A DNA stretch of 64,000 nucleotides from Eucommia ulmoides (Eukaryota > Streptophyta > Magnoliopsida > Garryales > Eucommiaceae). Within the stretch, counting starts at the first letter, position 1, and every line of letters begins with the position of its first letter. Below the pieces are notes generated by a model. That model was not told the origin of the DNA, ran no database searches, and worked only from the letters and a program-made list of their open reading frames with translations. The stretch covers positions 33,431,534 through 33,495,533 of the forward strand of contig CM028330.1 in assembly GCA_016647705.1 (NCBI GenBank), given 5' to 3'. Positions 10,401 through 22,309 of this stretch are shown here, piece after piece. A program made the translations under genes and the position numbers.

Positions 10401-11809
10401 AAGGTACCTGGTGATGCGCCTCAGATTGTTTGCGAACAACCACACCAACCAAGTACTGATGTCATACTCAGAATCACATTCATTTTTTAAAACAACTTAT
10501 CCTTTTTGAAAATGCTTTTGGATAAACTTTATTTTTTAAAACATTTCAAGAAAACAAGTTCAAAGGGGTTTTCTAGGCGTCGGTTTTTAAACTGATTTAC
10601 TTGGGTCGAATTTTATGAAAACTTGGAGTCGCCACCTAGCATTGGTTTTGAAAAAAAGTATGCTAGGTCACCGTGTTCTAAAGAAAAAAAGAAAACAAAA
10701 AGTAAAGAATGATTTTTTTTTTGAAATGGCCAAACATTTGATGCAAAAGGTCTTAACCAAAGTATTCTTTAAGTTCGGGGGTTGGTTATTCTCAGAAAAT
10801 GTGTTAGGCACCCAAAGACACTCGTTCGAAAATGATATCCAATGTCTAAGCATTTTAAATTAAAATAAGTCCAAGTTTGTTTAGTTTGGATGGTTAACAC
10901 AATCTTTTTCGCTTATCTTTTACTATTATGTCATGCAAATGAATTAAAACTAATAAACACATATGCAAAAATAAAACATGCAAACAAAATAAAATGAGTA
11001 CAATAAAATACCAAAAATGAGTAAAATAAAATGCAAAAAATGTTCCATTTTCAAGCCACCTATCGATTATGGAAGAATCGACAAATTTGGTCCCGAGATT
11101 TTGTTTTTAATTTTTTATTTTAGTTAAAGTTACGATGGTAAAAACTTATGTATTAAGATGAAATAAAATTTCAAAATGAAATACTTTCCTTTAAGACAAG
11201 ATTTTTATGAAAAATTTGTTTTCTTTATTTAAAAAAAAAAAACAATTAAAGACTAAGAAAATATTTTTTTTCTTGGTTTAATTAATGAAGAAAGGTGATA
11301 AAACAAATTTAAATAACGAAATATATTTTTCGTTTTTGAAAAAATATTTTAAGAAAAACAAGGATTTGGCTTTCTTATGAAGAAAACATTGAAAAAATAA
11401 TTTTATTTGTGATGAAAATATTTTAAGTAGAAAAAAAGAGTTTTCTTATAAAAAACAAAACAAACTTTTTCTATAACAAATGAAAGAAAAAAGAGTTTTA
11501 AGAAAGGAAAAAACATAAATAACAAAAATTTTGGTCTTCTTATGAAGAAGATATTGTTGAGAAAAACATTTTTAAGAAAAACTATTTTTTTTTTTTTAAG
11601 TAAAAACAATATTAAAAAAACATCTTTCTTTTTATTTGCCAAGAAGAAAAATCATTTCTTAGGAAAAATATTTTTTTTAGTTAAGGATGAAAGAAAACTT
11701 TAAAGTTTTATCTAAGATTGTTTTTTAAAATCTTTTTATGTTTTCTTGGATGAAGAAAACATTTCTTTTTGAAAAACTTTGTTCTAGGGAAAGCACTTTT
11801 AGGAAAAAC

Positions 11810-11813
<4 letters not shown>

Positions 11814-11849
<36 letters not shown>
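11814..11849. repeat. T36 homopolymer
   Basis: 36 consecutive T residues within LTR-A. The corresponding part of LTR-B has no such run. Confidence 0.95.
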
Positions 11850-11852
<3 letters not shown>

Positions 11853-12159
11853 TGTCTATGTTTTGGAAGAAAAAAAAGAAGAGAATTGTTTTTTTTTTTT
11901 TTGAACAAAATATATGTTTACATGTATTTTTGCTATAATACTAACTAAAACCACTTGGGAGAAGGATATTCGATAATTCTCATTTAAAATTTTTCACAAG
12001 ATGGGAAACCTAAAAACGAGGTATAAAAAATCCTCCTTTTATCATTTTTAGTTTAGATAAAAGTTTTATTTATTTTTTGTTTGTTTTTTATTTTTATTTT
12101 TTATTTTTTGATATGGAGAAAGCATAAGAAAAGAACAAATATCTATATCTATATATATA

Positions 12160-12204
12160 GAGAGAGAGATAGATAGATAAATAGATAGATAGATAGATAG
12201 ATAT
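12160..12204. repeat. GATA/AGAT microsatellite
   Basis: AGAGAGAGAGATAGATAGATAAATAGAT-type array, about 45 bases, in LTR-A. Confidence 0.9.
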
Positions 12205-12908
12205 GTATAATGTTAGTCTGGGGACTCGAATTAGTATATATAATAGTATATGTATAGTGTCAATTCGCAGACTCGACTTAGTAAATATATAATCTCAATT
12301 CTAACCATGACTATAAAGGCAAAACATTTTTTTAGAGTACCACTATTTTCCTCCGCTTATTTGGAATGGGGGGTACGAAGGTCCTCTTTTATTCGATCTT
12401 TAGTTAGGGAGGATTAGACTAAAAAAGAAAAAATACAAGAAATTTAAAGTGCGAAAAGACCCAGAACAGTAAAATAAATGCAGAAAAGTAAAAACGCAGA
12501 AAGGCGCAGAACGGGAAAGTAAATGATGATAAAAATAAATGCAAGAAAATAAACATGTTTTGACCTTCTCTTGTAACGATTGTATTTTTTTTGGGTTTTC
12601 ACTGTTTTTATTTGTCTTTCTTTTAACAAAAAATAAAAATGTGCAAGAGAGTTTAGAGAACTTACCTTGCTTTAATGGAATAAAGTTCTCATTTCTTTTT
12701 TTTTCTTCTTCTGCTACTTTATTTTCTTTCTTTTGTGTTTTGTATTTTTTGATCTCTTTTTTGTAAAGATTCTTAGACTTGTAAAAAATTAATTTCTAAT
12801 ATTTTTTAAGAAGTATTTCTTGAGAGAGAAAGTATTATTGGTAAGTAATTGAGAGTGTACAAGCAAGAGATAGTAAATTAACACTTGAAAGATGAAGAAG
12901 GGCACCCC

Positions 12909-12917
12909 TATATATAG
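12909..12917 (+). promoter_or_regulatory. Candidate TATA box of LTR-A
   Basis: TATATATAG in GGCACCCCTATATATAGGG, followed by AATGAGATTTGCGCACTCCT. LTR-B keeps the same context (CACCCCCTATTTATAGGG, 52472-52489), so position and plus-strand orientation are supported by both copies. Confidence 0.5.
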
Positions 12918-13625
12918 GGAATGAGATTTGCGCACTCCTCAGGGCTCTCACCCTGGGGAGTACACAGGCCTCCTTAACAGGCACTGGTAACATCTCTTCG
13001 TGGGGGTTACCCTCCTATTTCGTAAACTTTATACTTCTAGCCCCCTATTTCAGGAATTGAATGTAGAATTTTGATTTCTCACCAAATAAAGTTATAACGT
13101 TTTGTGGAAATAGATTAGGACATTCCCTAGAAGGCTACGGACACTCCAAGTTGGAATTCCAGTTCTTCGTCTTATTCGTGGGAGGTATACATGAGGTGAA
13201 TTTTGTGATTTTGACATTTTTTATCAATTAAATGCAATTTTTTTCTTCTTGAAATTGAAATAACAAAAATGAAATTAAACTATACAAATTAATATTTAAA
13301 ATTTCAATTTCAAAAAATAAAATATTTTTGGTCGTCAATTTAACAAAACTATTGGACAAAGTACAATTTTTTAGTTAAAATGAAAAATAGTTGAAATTGG
13401 TGAAATTGCTTAAACTTATAGAAGGGAAAACAAAATTAACCATATTAAAATTGATATTTTATTAAACTTTATTAATCCCCTATTAACTTTTAAAAATTTC
13501 AATTTCGCCCGAAATTTTATTTCTTTCCCGAAGTTATTCAAATAGCCGATTTTTTTGTATTTTCTTTTTTCAAAACATTAAGTAAAATTTAAATAAATGA
13601 ATATAAGGTATGGATTTTTCCTTTA

Positions 13626-14040
13626 GTCATGTTTGGTTGGAAGGATGGAAAATGAAAAAGAAAAAAAAAATGAGAAAATAATATTTTTATCCATTGTGAA
13701 AGAAAAATTATTTTTCCTAGTGATTTTTGGTTAGGAAAGAAAAATGAACGGAGAAAAAATAATTCACATTAATATAATTTACTATTTTACCCTCATGTAT
13801 TACAAAAATAAATTAAAAAATTATATTATCAAGGGTATAATTATAATTTTATTCATTTTTTATCACTTCCCTTCATTTTTCTCCCATATTTGTAAGGAAA
13901 AAAATTACCTCGAAAATTGTGTTTTTTCCGTCCTATTTTTTTTACTCCCATTTTCCATCCAACCAAAGAAGTATTTTTTTTTATTTTTTTTTCCGTTTCA
14001 TTTTCTTTTCCATCTATTTTCTACCCAACCAAATGCACCC
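13626..14040. mobile_element. Harbinger/Tourist-like MITE, 415 bp
   Basis: Left end GTCATGTTTGGTTGGAAGG and right end CCAACCAAATGCACCC are imperfect inverted repeats with the TGTTTGGTTGG core typical of PIF/Harbinger MITEs. Flanks are TTA at 13623-13625 and 14041-14043, a 3-bp duplication. LTR-B shows the empty site: TTTCATTTAAACATAG without the insert. Non-coding and AT-rich. Confidence 0.8.
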
Positions 14041-14132
14041 TTAAACATAGTTTAAAGTGTGTTCAAATTTGCACTTTAGACCCGACACTTTTATAAATGC
14101 AAAAATAGATGGGACAAAATGCGGTGTCTACA

Positions 14133-14466
14133 ACTGCATCTTTTTGTCATGTGAGTTTACTCGTGATGACAAAGATAGAAGTCATGTACTGTTTTGTTCT
14201 AGTAGAAACTATAAAAGGAAAGAACTAAACCTGGATCAGACTAGGTCGGTCTTTTTAACAGGGAAGGAAATGAATCATAGAAAGCACACCTCACTTTCCA
14301 AGGAAAGTAGAAAGTGCTAATTATTATTCAGAAATAAAGCAAACAAACAAATGGTGTCATACCTAGCTGGTCTCGCCATCAAAATAAAGTAAACAATTAC
14401 ACTGTGGTATAAGGGCAAAGATTGTTGGAACACCAACATCTCTTAGGTTTAGAAAAAACCTAACTA
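14133..14466 (+). other. Short remnant between LTR-A and the nested Copia LTR
   Basis: May be the start of the internal region of the element that owns LTR-A. A frame at 14057-14320 overlaps the LTR end and resembles nothing I know. No primer-binding site was recognised directly after GGTGTCTACA. A 16-bp palindrome is at 14423-14438. Confidence 0.35.
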
Positions 14467-14716
14467 TGTTGAATCTAATGTTTTGATGAACAATTAAACA
14501 TTAATGTTTTATGGAACTAATATTTTTATTGAGTGATTTCAGATTAAAAGTTCCATAGGTTGAAATGAGAAAAAGAATGGGCAAAATAGATTAATCTTTG
14601 AAGAATTCATGGAGTGATTATTAAAGAATCAAATGAATTCCAGATGGGTGCAAGATGAATATATTGAATATGTTCAGAGCGTCGAAGACATTTAGTTAAA
14701 AACAACTCACTACTCT

Positions 14717-16961
14717 TGTTGAATCCAAGATTTTGATGAACAATTAAGTATTGATATTTTGGTAGAACTAATGATTTTATCGAGTGTTTTAGATTTATAG
14801 TTTCATGCATGTGATTAAGAAAAAGACCTCATGAAAAAAAATATAAAGGATGCAAGATGGACGTAATGAATACGTGAAAATTTTTGAAGACCTTGAAGAA
14901 AAATAGGTAAAAACAATTGTCTACTCATATACTCTTAATACAACCTAAATTAGGATCATACACGACACTTAAAATGAGTTAATTATGTGTATCATGATAG
15001 GAAGTGATAAGTTTATGATAAGAAGTGATAACTTTAAGATCCTAAAAATGAGATTTTGTATGTGCTCCTTATGTGAAATGAATTTGATAATTAACCTAAT
15101 TGGAAAATATGTTTTAAAGTATAAAAAATTGAATTTTTGGGTCAATTTGGCCAATCAAGAAAAGTAATTGGTCAACTGAATTAAACAGTGTGTTTTAGAG
15201 TTAAAATGAGGCGCTACTGATCCAATCGGTTAATCGAATGAAAGTGGTCGGTCAACTTTTGAAACAGTAGTTGAATTGATGAAGGAAGTGAGCACACTTA
15301 TCTAATCAGCCAACCGAATGAAGAGGTTCAGTCAACCGTTTGAGTCAGTAGGTGAATTAAAGGGAAACCAAATCACATTGATCCAATCGGTCAACCGATT
15401 GGCCTTAAGCCAACGATTGAACTTATAGGTGGATAGTCAGTCAACCGACTTGTGGGACTTAGTCAACTGACCTGTGGGACTCAGTCAGTTGAGATTTTGG
15501 GAGATTTGGTCTCTTGGTAAAAAACTATCCATTTTTTATGATTATAAGAGATTGATTTGGGGGATTTGAACTTAATTGAGATATTATCAACCTATTATGT
15601 TATCTCTATTGATACAGTCTATATATTTTGAGATTCTCCTAATTTAAATGGTTTAATTCTTCTTATTTCTTTGTTTTTAAATTGAGAATAATTTTATGGA
15701 CTTAAAGTAGAGAATTTAAAGTTATTTTTAAGTGAAATACACCCGAAATGAAAGGTTATCATATATGAGGTCTATGAGTGTCATTAAGTGGCATATTTTT
15801 GAGAAACTAGCAGTTAGAGGGCTTGATATTTGTCTATTAATATAGACCTTTGAGAATTGAGTTGATTACATCAAGGACAATCAGTTTAAGCAATCCCACG
15901 AGTGATATTTATGCGGAGATTTTTGTGAGAGATTTATTCTAAGTTCTTGATCTAAAGCGCTTGTGGTTTGGTGTCACCGACTTGGGTTCTATTGCTATTC
16001 TATGATTATCTTTGGTATTTCCCGATGAGATCTATCTAATATTTATTATTTACTTTGAAGTTATATTTTTATTGATTGCTTGCGATGGGATTTAATGGAA
16101 AATCGATGTTAAACTTTAAAGCCTAAAAATCTTTTTAAAACAATTTTTATTTGATTATTTAATTATGTGCTTAAATTGTGCTACCCACTTTATTTATTAA
16201 TCAGATTTTAATTGCCTCACATTGCTTCTTTCACGTAGTAATTATTTGGGATATTAATCAAATACATTTGTATTGAGGTAGTCAAAGCTCCTTGTGGGAA
16301 GAAACTTACATTTTAATTTTTGTATTTGTGACTTTGAGCGGATTAGACACGTTTGGGACCGTTTTTAGTTAGGGTAGTTAGGTTTTGATCTTTTTACTGT
16401 GAAAAATATTAGGGTTTGATTTTTGTCCTACAAAAATGTTAGGTTATTATTTTTCCTTGAAAATAATTAAGTTTTGATTATCTCTGTAAGGGAGTGGTAG
16501 GTTTGATTTTTAGCCTGTTAAAATGATTAGATTTTGATTCTGTCTGTAATAGAATTAGGTTAGTATTGAGCCTAGTAAAAAAATAAGATTTTTCCTAAGT
16601 CTGTGAAAGAGATAATTATAAAGGTTAATTCTGAGCCTGTGAAAAGAATCAAAATTGTAAGGGTTTGGTTCCTACTTGGGAAATGAATCAGAGGTTTAGT
16701 GGATTGCGAATCTCCATGGAGCTTGGGAGGACTGGATGTAGGTAAGAGTAGCTTACCGAACCATGATATATTGTTGTGTACTGCCTTGATTATTTATTAT
16801 ATAGTGTTTGATTGTGTATTTGGAAGTAAACCTATTTTCGCTGCATAAGAAGATAACAATCTATTTAGGGAAATTGATTATTTGTGTTTAAAGGAATTAA
16901 TTGTTTAATTTTTAGCAACTACCAAATTTACCCCCCTCTTGGGTAATTCTTTGGGCCAACA
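14717..16961 (+). repeat. 5' LTR of Copia element 1
   Basis: 2,245 bases. Contains the GGTCAACCGA sub-repeat cluster at about 15160-15490, the AATTAGGATCATACACGACAC block near 14948 and the CACCTATTGATTTA-equivalent AT-rich promoter zone before 15850. Confidence 0.85.
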
Positions 16962-17019
16962 GTTGGTACCAGTTCTGATTTAGCTCGTTTGGCTTAATAT
17001 CTTAGCTAAGAAAGATCAC

Positions 17020-17990
17020 ATGGCATATCTCATAAGCACTCTAGGTGAGGGGCAGTCTATGCATCGTCCACCTTTATTTGCAAGTAAAAATTATTCGTCC
17101 TGGAAAGATAGAATGATCGCTTCTCTTCAAGCCACTAATTATGATGTGTGACGGGCTATTGAGGATGGTCAATTCATTCCTAAGGAGAATGGAGTGATTA
17201 AAAAGAAGGAATAGTTGACTCCCTCGGGTAAACATAAAGTTTCTATCAATTCTCAAACTATTGACATTCTGTTTTATTCTTTAAATGCAAATAAATATAC
17301 CAAGGTTTCAAGTTGTAGATCGACAAAAGAAATGTGAGACACATTGAAAATCACACATGAAGGGGCAAATCAGGTGAAACAGTCTAAGATCAATACCTTA
17401 GTTCCACAATTCGAGTTATTTAGAATGGGTAATGCAAAATTAATTCCAGAAATGTACACGAGATTCATTAATATCTGCAACAACCTTAGTCAACTCGGAA
17501 AGCTTTATTCTATAGAGGACAAAGTACAAAAATTCTGAGATTGTTGACGAAGGTTTGGAAGCCAAAAGTGACTGCAATTGAGGAAGCTAAGGATCTCACA
17601 TTGTATACCATTGTTGAACTTATTGGCAACCTAATGACCTATGAGATGACTATTCGAGGATATAAGAATGAAACAGGGAATAGCAAAAAGAAGTCCATGA
17701 CATTAAATGTTCAAAAGATTGAGGAAGGAGATAATAGTGATGACATCAGTCATGGCAGTGAGTAAGAAAATGATGTGGTGCTTCTTACAAAAATTTCAGA
17801 AAGATGACTTGACGAACATTCTGTGGAAAGAAAAACTTCAACATGAATAATGTTGAGTGTTCCGATTTTCATAAAATTGGTAATTTTCAATCAAATTGTC
17901 CTGATCCAGAGAAGGAAAAAGAGAAAAAGAGAAAGAAAAATAAGAATATGAAGAAGAGTAAGACGAAGTCAGTGATGATTCATCTATGCT
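17020..17990 (+). pseudogene. Copia gag remnant (element 1)
   Basis: Starts ATGGCATATCTC 58 bases after the 5' LTR. Translates as MAYLISTLGEGQSMHRPPLF, then SWKDRMIASLQATNYDV followed by TGA where the sister copy at 56633 has TGG (W). The frame continues with INSQTIDILFYSLNANKY and VPQFELFRMGN, typical of the capsid-like UBN2 domain, and ends in a broken zinc knuckle (first cysteines altered, HKIGNFQSNCP kept) and a lysine-rich tail. Several stops and frameshifts mean no functional GAG. Nucleic-acid binding and particle formation are the family role. Confidence 0.8.
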
Positions 17991-18539
17991 TACTTTGATG
18001 ACCATTAGAGATGAGGTAACAAAATGTTCTATTTCTTGCCTTTAGATTTTGATGATTTATTTGATGTTTATCAAGAACTAACGCATGATTATAAAAACTA
18101 GTGTTCTCAAATTAATGCCTTACAAAGTAAAATTAACACACTTAACAAGCAAGTGATGAAATTCGAATTTGAAAACATTGAATTGAAATCCAATGTTTCG
18201 GATTTGCATTGGATCGTTCTCAAATTCACGGATGGTGAAAATAATTTGAAAATACTTTTAGGAAGTTCAAGAGGTATTTTTGATAAAGTTGGAATTGGTT
18301 TTCAGAATTTTTTTAAAGAAAAGAGATTTCATAAATTCTTTTATGAAATTAGGAATCTTGTTAAATGTGTTAGATGTAACATATTGGGGGCATACCATTA
18401 ACAAATATTTTTCAAAAGTATCTAAATGTAGACAAGTTTGGGTTCCTAAAAGAACTAAAATTGTCCCGGCTAACAAGATCGAATCCACTTAGATTGGGTC
18501 ATACTTAGGAACTTTTTGAGGTGCTGCTTGTAGGTTAAT

Positions 18540-18680
18540 CTAATAAACATCTATGAGTAAGGACAAATTGGTCCTAGGAAGTGGTTGTTCTCAACACGTG
18601 ACATAGAACAAAAGTAAAATTTACATCTTTGAAACCTAAAGATGAAATTCATGTGATGTCTGGAGACAATGCCGTGAGTA
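18540..18680 (+). pseudogene. Copia protease scrap (element 1)
   Basis: Reads LVLGSGCSQHVT followed by a stop, matching WFLDSGCSRHMIGDK in element 2. The aspartate of the DSG active-site triplet is G here, and a TAG follows, so the aspartic protease is dead. The pol text breaks up soon after. Confidence 0.65.
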
Positions 18681-19265
18681 AGAAAATTAGTTTAAATAAG
18701 TTGGTAAGGATTTCTAAGACTTGTGCTATTTTACATATTCTCTTGTTGTCTTAGAATTATTGCATGATAATCAGATAAACTTACATATTTATGTGTGATT
18801 TTCTTATGTTATGCTATATGAGATCCACTAAAAGCTATGTTTAAAAATATATGAAACATGTTATATCAATCCATAACTTGTTCATCATCAAATTAAATTG
18901 ATTTGTCAATCTGTATGATCTCTGAATATATATGGCTTATTAATCTATTGATACTATTGCACATGGATATCCTTATAGGTATTAAGTGTCTATCATTCAT
19001 CTAATGTCTCCTGTTTTTTAAATGATTATTATTCTAAAAGGGAGTTGAAATTTTAGGAGATAAATACGGACTTATCCATGTTTAAAGCGTACACCAGATT
19101 TATATTGATAGCTTCATAAATTATCATTGAGATATGCTTCCTGTCCTAGTGTGCTAAAGAATACATGTTTCTTGATTTTATCTAAAAGGAAGATTAATTG
19201 GTATCATGAAATAAAGAATGTTGACTTAATTGAAATTATATGATTTCATGCTACATTGTTGAAAT
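18681..19265 (+). other. Decayed internal DNA of element 1, left of the nested LTR
   Basis: AT-rich and without recognisable protein homology; presumably rearranged pol or untranslated sequence. Continues after the nested LTR at 21624-21870, also unrecognised. Confidence 0.35.
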
Positions 19266-21618
19266 TGTTGGCCCAATGAGCTACCCAAGAGCGAGGGGTG
19301 AATTTGGTAGTATTAAAAATTATCAAAATAATAATAACACCCAAAAAATAATTCAAACAATTAATTTTATCCTAAAATTAATTATTATCCTTATAGCAGT
19401 GGATAAGTGTAATAAGCTCTAATTGCACACTCAAACAACATAAGATAAAATAAAAGAAATAAACAATGCAGTACACACCGATATATCCTGATTCACCTAG
19501 CTGCTCTTGGCTAATCTAGTCCTCCGAGCTCCACGGAGATTCGCACCCACTAAACTCAAGATTCCTTTACAAGTAGGAACTAAACCCTCACAATAATTAT
19601 TTTCACAGGCTCAATTAATCAACTTTTACAAATTTCTTTTCCCAGGCTCAGGATAACCTCTACTTTTTACAAGCTCAAAAATAACCTAATTTTTTTGTAC
19701 CTTAGGCTAAAGAATCAAAACCTCACAAACACTCCAAATATCCTTTTACCCGGTAAGGATTGAGCTGTTACAATTTACTCACAAATTTAATCAAGGAAAA
19801 ATTAACACCTAATCTTTTTATACCTTAGGCAAAGATCAAAACCTCAATCTCTTTATCGGAAGAGATTGAAACCAACTACCCTAGATTAGACACTTCCAAT
19901 AGTTACTAATCCGACACTCAACTCATCAATTACAATAAATTGATAAGTTCTTCCCATTCGGAGCTTCTACCACCTCAAATCAATTTAAACTCAATTAATG
20001 TCCCGATATTTACTAATGATAGAATTAATGTGAGGAAACAAAAATCTGATTATAAAAATAATGCGAATAACACAAAATTAAGCACGTAATCAGATTATCA
20101 CACGAATCGTTTTAAAAGAATTTTTATACTTTTAAAGTTCAAAAACGATTTTGCATACAATCAATCAACTAAGCAAGCAATGACAATAATAAACTCAATT
20201 AAGAATATGCTTGGAGCACTTTTACCAAGAAAATATAAAAATCTGATTATGATAGATACGAGTAGCACACAAATAAGTATGTAATCAGATTTTCACCAAA
20301 AATCGTTTTCAAATATTTTTATGCAGTTTAAAGTTCAGAAAATGATTTTATCAAGATCTTATCAACCAAGAAAATATAGAAAAACAAATATGCAGTAAAG
20401 ATTAATAGCTTGAAAAGATCTCACCCAAATAACACCGAAGAATTATAGATTGGAATACTAAATAACTCAATTCGGTGACTCTTACACAATCAGCGTTTTA
20501 ACTTAAGAACTCCTCAATAATTGATCTCACAATTTGATCTCTCAAAATAATATCAGAATGATTACTCTTATAAAAGCTTATGAATTGAATAGTTCTTGAT
20601 ATTGTTATATTATGTGAAAACCGCAGGTTTATATATAGGGAATTGAAACAAGCCTTCCAACGGCTAGTTTCTAAATGATAAGTATCTAAAAACCACCTAT
20701 AGACCCCATATATCATTATCTTTCATTTTAAGTATATTTGAATTAATTATAACTTTCAAAACATTCAAATTAGTTCCTCAAATATTTCTCAAACTCAAAT
20801 CGATAGGATAGAAAGAATTAAATGTACCAATTTGATAAATACTTAAAATATATATACCATATCAATAGGGATATTTAAATAGGAGTATCATAACTTTAAA
20901 ATATACATATCCCTAAAATCTCTTAATCAAGTAAACAAATAAAGGCTAGTTAACGGCTAGTATTTAAATCAAAATCCAAAACTGGCCATCAGTCAACAGA
21001 CACACATCCATCGGTTGACCGCCCAATTCAGGATGTAGCCCAAACCAAAATTCCATCGTCATAAGTTGACTTACCTGTCGACCTAGAGATACAGATAGTT
21101 CATCTTTTAAGCATCGGTCGACCTATCTGTTGACCGGGAGATTCATAGACTTATTCTTTTAAGCACAAGTCGACTTATCTGTCGACTGCCCATGCTGTAA
21201 CTCTTCTCCTTAATTATTTTCTTTGACATTTTCACCCCTTTAACAGATTTCTTTTCTCGGTTAGCTCCACTAAAATCTTAAAATCAATTTTAATCAATTA
21301 TCTTTATTTATTTTTCAATTACACATAGGAGCAAATAATTTCACTAATTAGAATCCTATCAAAACACACATAAATATAAAATCATTTTCATGTTGTGTGT
21401 GATCCTAATCAGGATACATTAAGAGTAAAAATAGATTAGAGTTGTTTTCACTTAGATTCTTCAGAATCTTCAATCTCTTAGTATCCGTCTCTGCATCATT
21501 CACAATTTCTTCATGATGTTATATTCATTGAAACTAATAAACTGAAACACTTAATCAAATAGTTAGTTCCACAAAAAATATCAACATTTAATTGTTCATC
21601 AAAATCTTAATATCAACA
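19266..21618 (-). mobile_element. Solo Copia LTR nested in element 1
   Basis: On the plus strand it runs TGTTGGCCCAATGAGC to AATATCAACA, the reverse complement of the family's LTR. Flanks GAAAT (19261-19265) and AAAAT (21619-21623) form a duplication with one change. 2,353 bases, no internal region. The sub-repeat cluster with GTCGAC motifs is at 20985-21195. Confidence 0.85.
20627..20638 (-). promoter_or_regulatory. Candidate TATA box of the solo Copia LTR
   Basis: On the minus strand CCCTATATATAAACCTGCGG. Equivalent positions in other copies read CCCCTATAAATAAACC (42334-42349, plus) and CCCTTATATAGACC (27191-27205, minus), supporting a conserved LTR promoter followed by RNA start about 30 bases on. 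Confidence 0.5.
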
Positions 21619-21870
21619 AAAATATTTTGATGATCTATTAAAATTACCTCAAGATGATTAGATCAATCTTAAAAGTTGTTCTCTTCATGATCTCCACTTT
21701 TTGATATAAAAAATAGGAAGAGAATATGATATTAAAAGAGAAAAGTTACATGACGTTTTGAAATTGTATGTGTTCTCTTAAGTATGAAGTAATGTTTACA
21801 ACTATATAGGGGAATAAGTTTTTATAAGTGAGACAATAATATGTTATACTTAAATTGAAAAAGAAATATT

Positions 21871-21993
21871 GAATATATTGATACCTCCGATTAGCTTGTT
21901 GATATTTTCACCAAACCTCTAGTTGAAGATCAATTTGTGAAAATCATTCGAGATTTAGGTATGGCTAGGCATAACGATGTATGCCTAGAGTAA
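21871..21993 (+). pseudogene. Copia RNase H C-terminal remnant (element 1)
   Basis: EYIDTSD, a stop, then LVDIFTKPLVEDQFVKIIRD and LGMARHNDVCLE to a TAA. This matches the C-terminus of element 2 (28464-28560) almost residue for residue, and shows that the internal deletion removed everything between protease and this point. Confidence 0.8.
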
Positions 21994-22309
21994 TATTTTT
22001 GATTCTCTGCCCTCACTTTTTGAGATGATAAAGGGGGAGAAGTTGATGTTTAATGAGTTAGTTGATGTTTAGGGATTTGTTCGCCTAAGCATTGCATTGA
22101 TTAAAAAGAGAAGTTATTAAGGGCTTATGTTGAATATCATTATGGTTTAATTGAGTTTATATTGAATATCTTTTTTATTGTTTGCTTATGTTTTCATATT
22201 TATGCTTAAATGAGTTTAAATACCCGTCCTCGGATTTAGGGGGAGCATGGTTATATTTGTTATTAAAGAAAACATCAAAGTTAATCGGCATCATAAAAAA
22301 TAGAGAGAT

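Larger units (their letters stand above)
10412..14132 (+). mobile_element. LTR-A: large LTR, possibly Tat/Ogre-like Gypsy
   Basis: Paralogous over nearly its full length to LTR-B (39384-41118 plus 51873-53233). Shared landmarks: GATTGT...CGA near the start, TTGGAGTCGCCACCTAGC (10622), CATCGATTATGGAAGAATCG, the AAGAAAA-rich middle, GGCTATAAAGG, the TATA region at 12909 and AAACATAGTTTAAAGT near the end. It ends GGTGTCTACA (14123-14132), a CA terminus like those of Tat/Ogre LTRs. The start TGATGCGCC (TGAAGCGACC in LTR-B) is a guess; homology may reach a few bases further left. No coding capacity. It contains a MITE at 13626-14040. Lineage assignment rests on recalled LTR motifs only. Confidence 0.6.

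Noticed and set aside
11403-12766. Lysine- or phenylalanine-rich frames
   Set aside because: Poly-A/poly-T translation within LTR-A; not kept in LTR-B.
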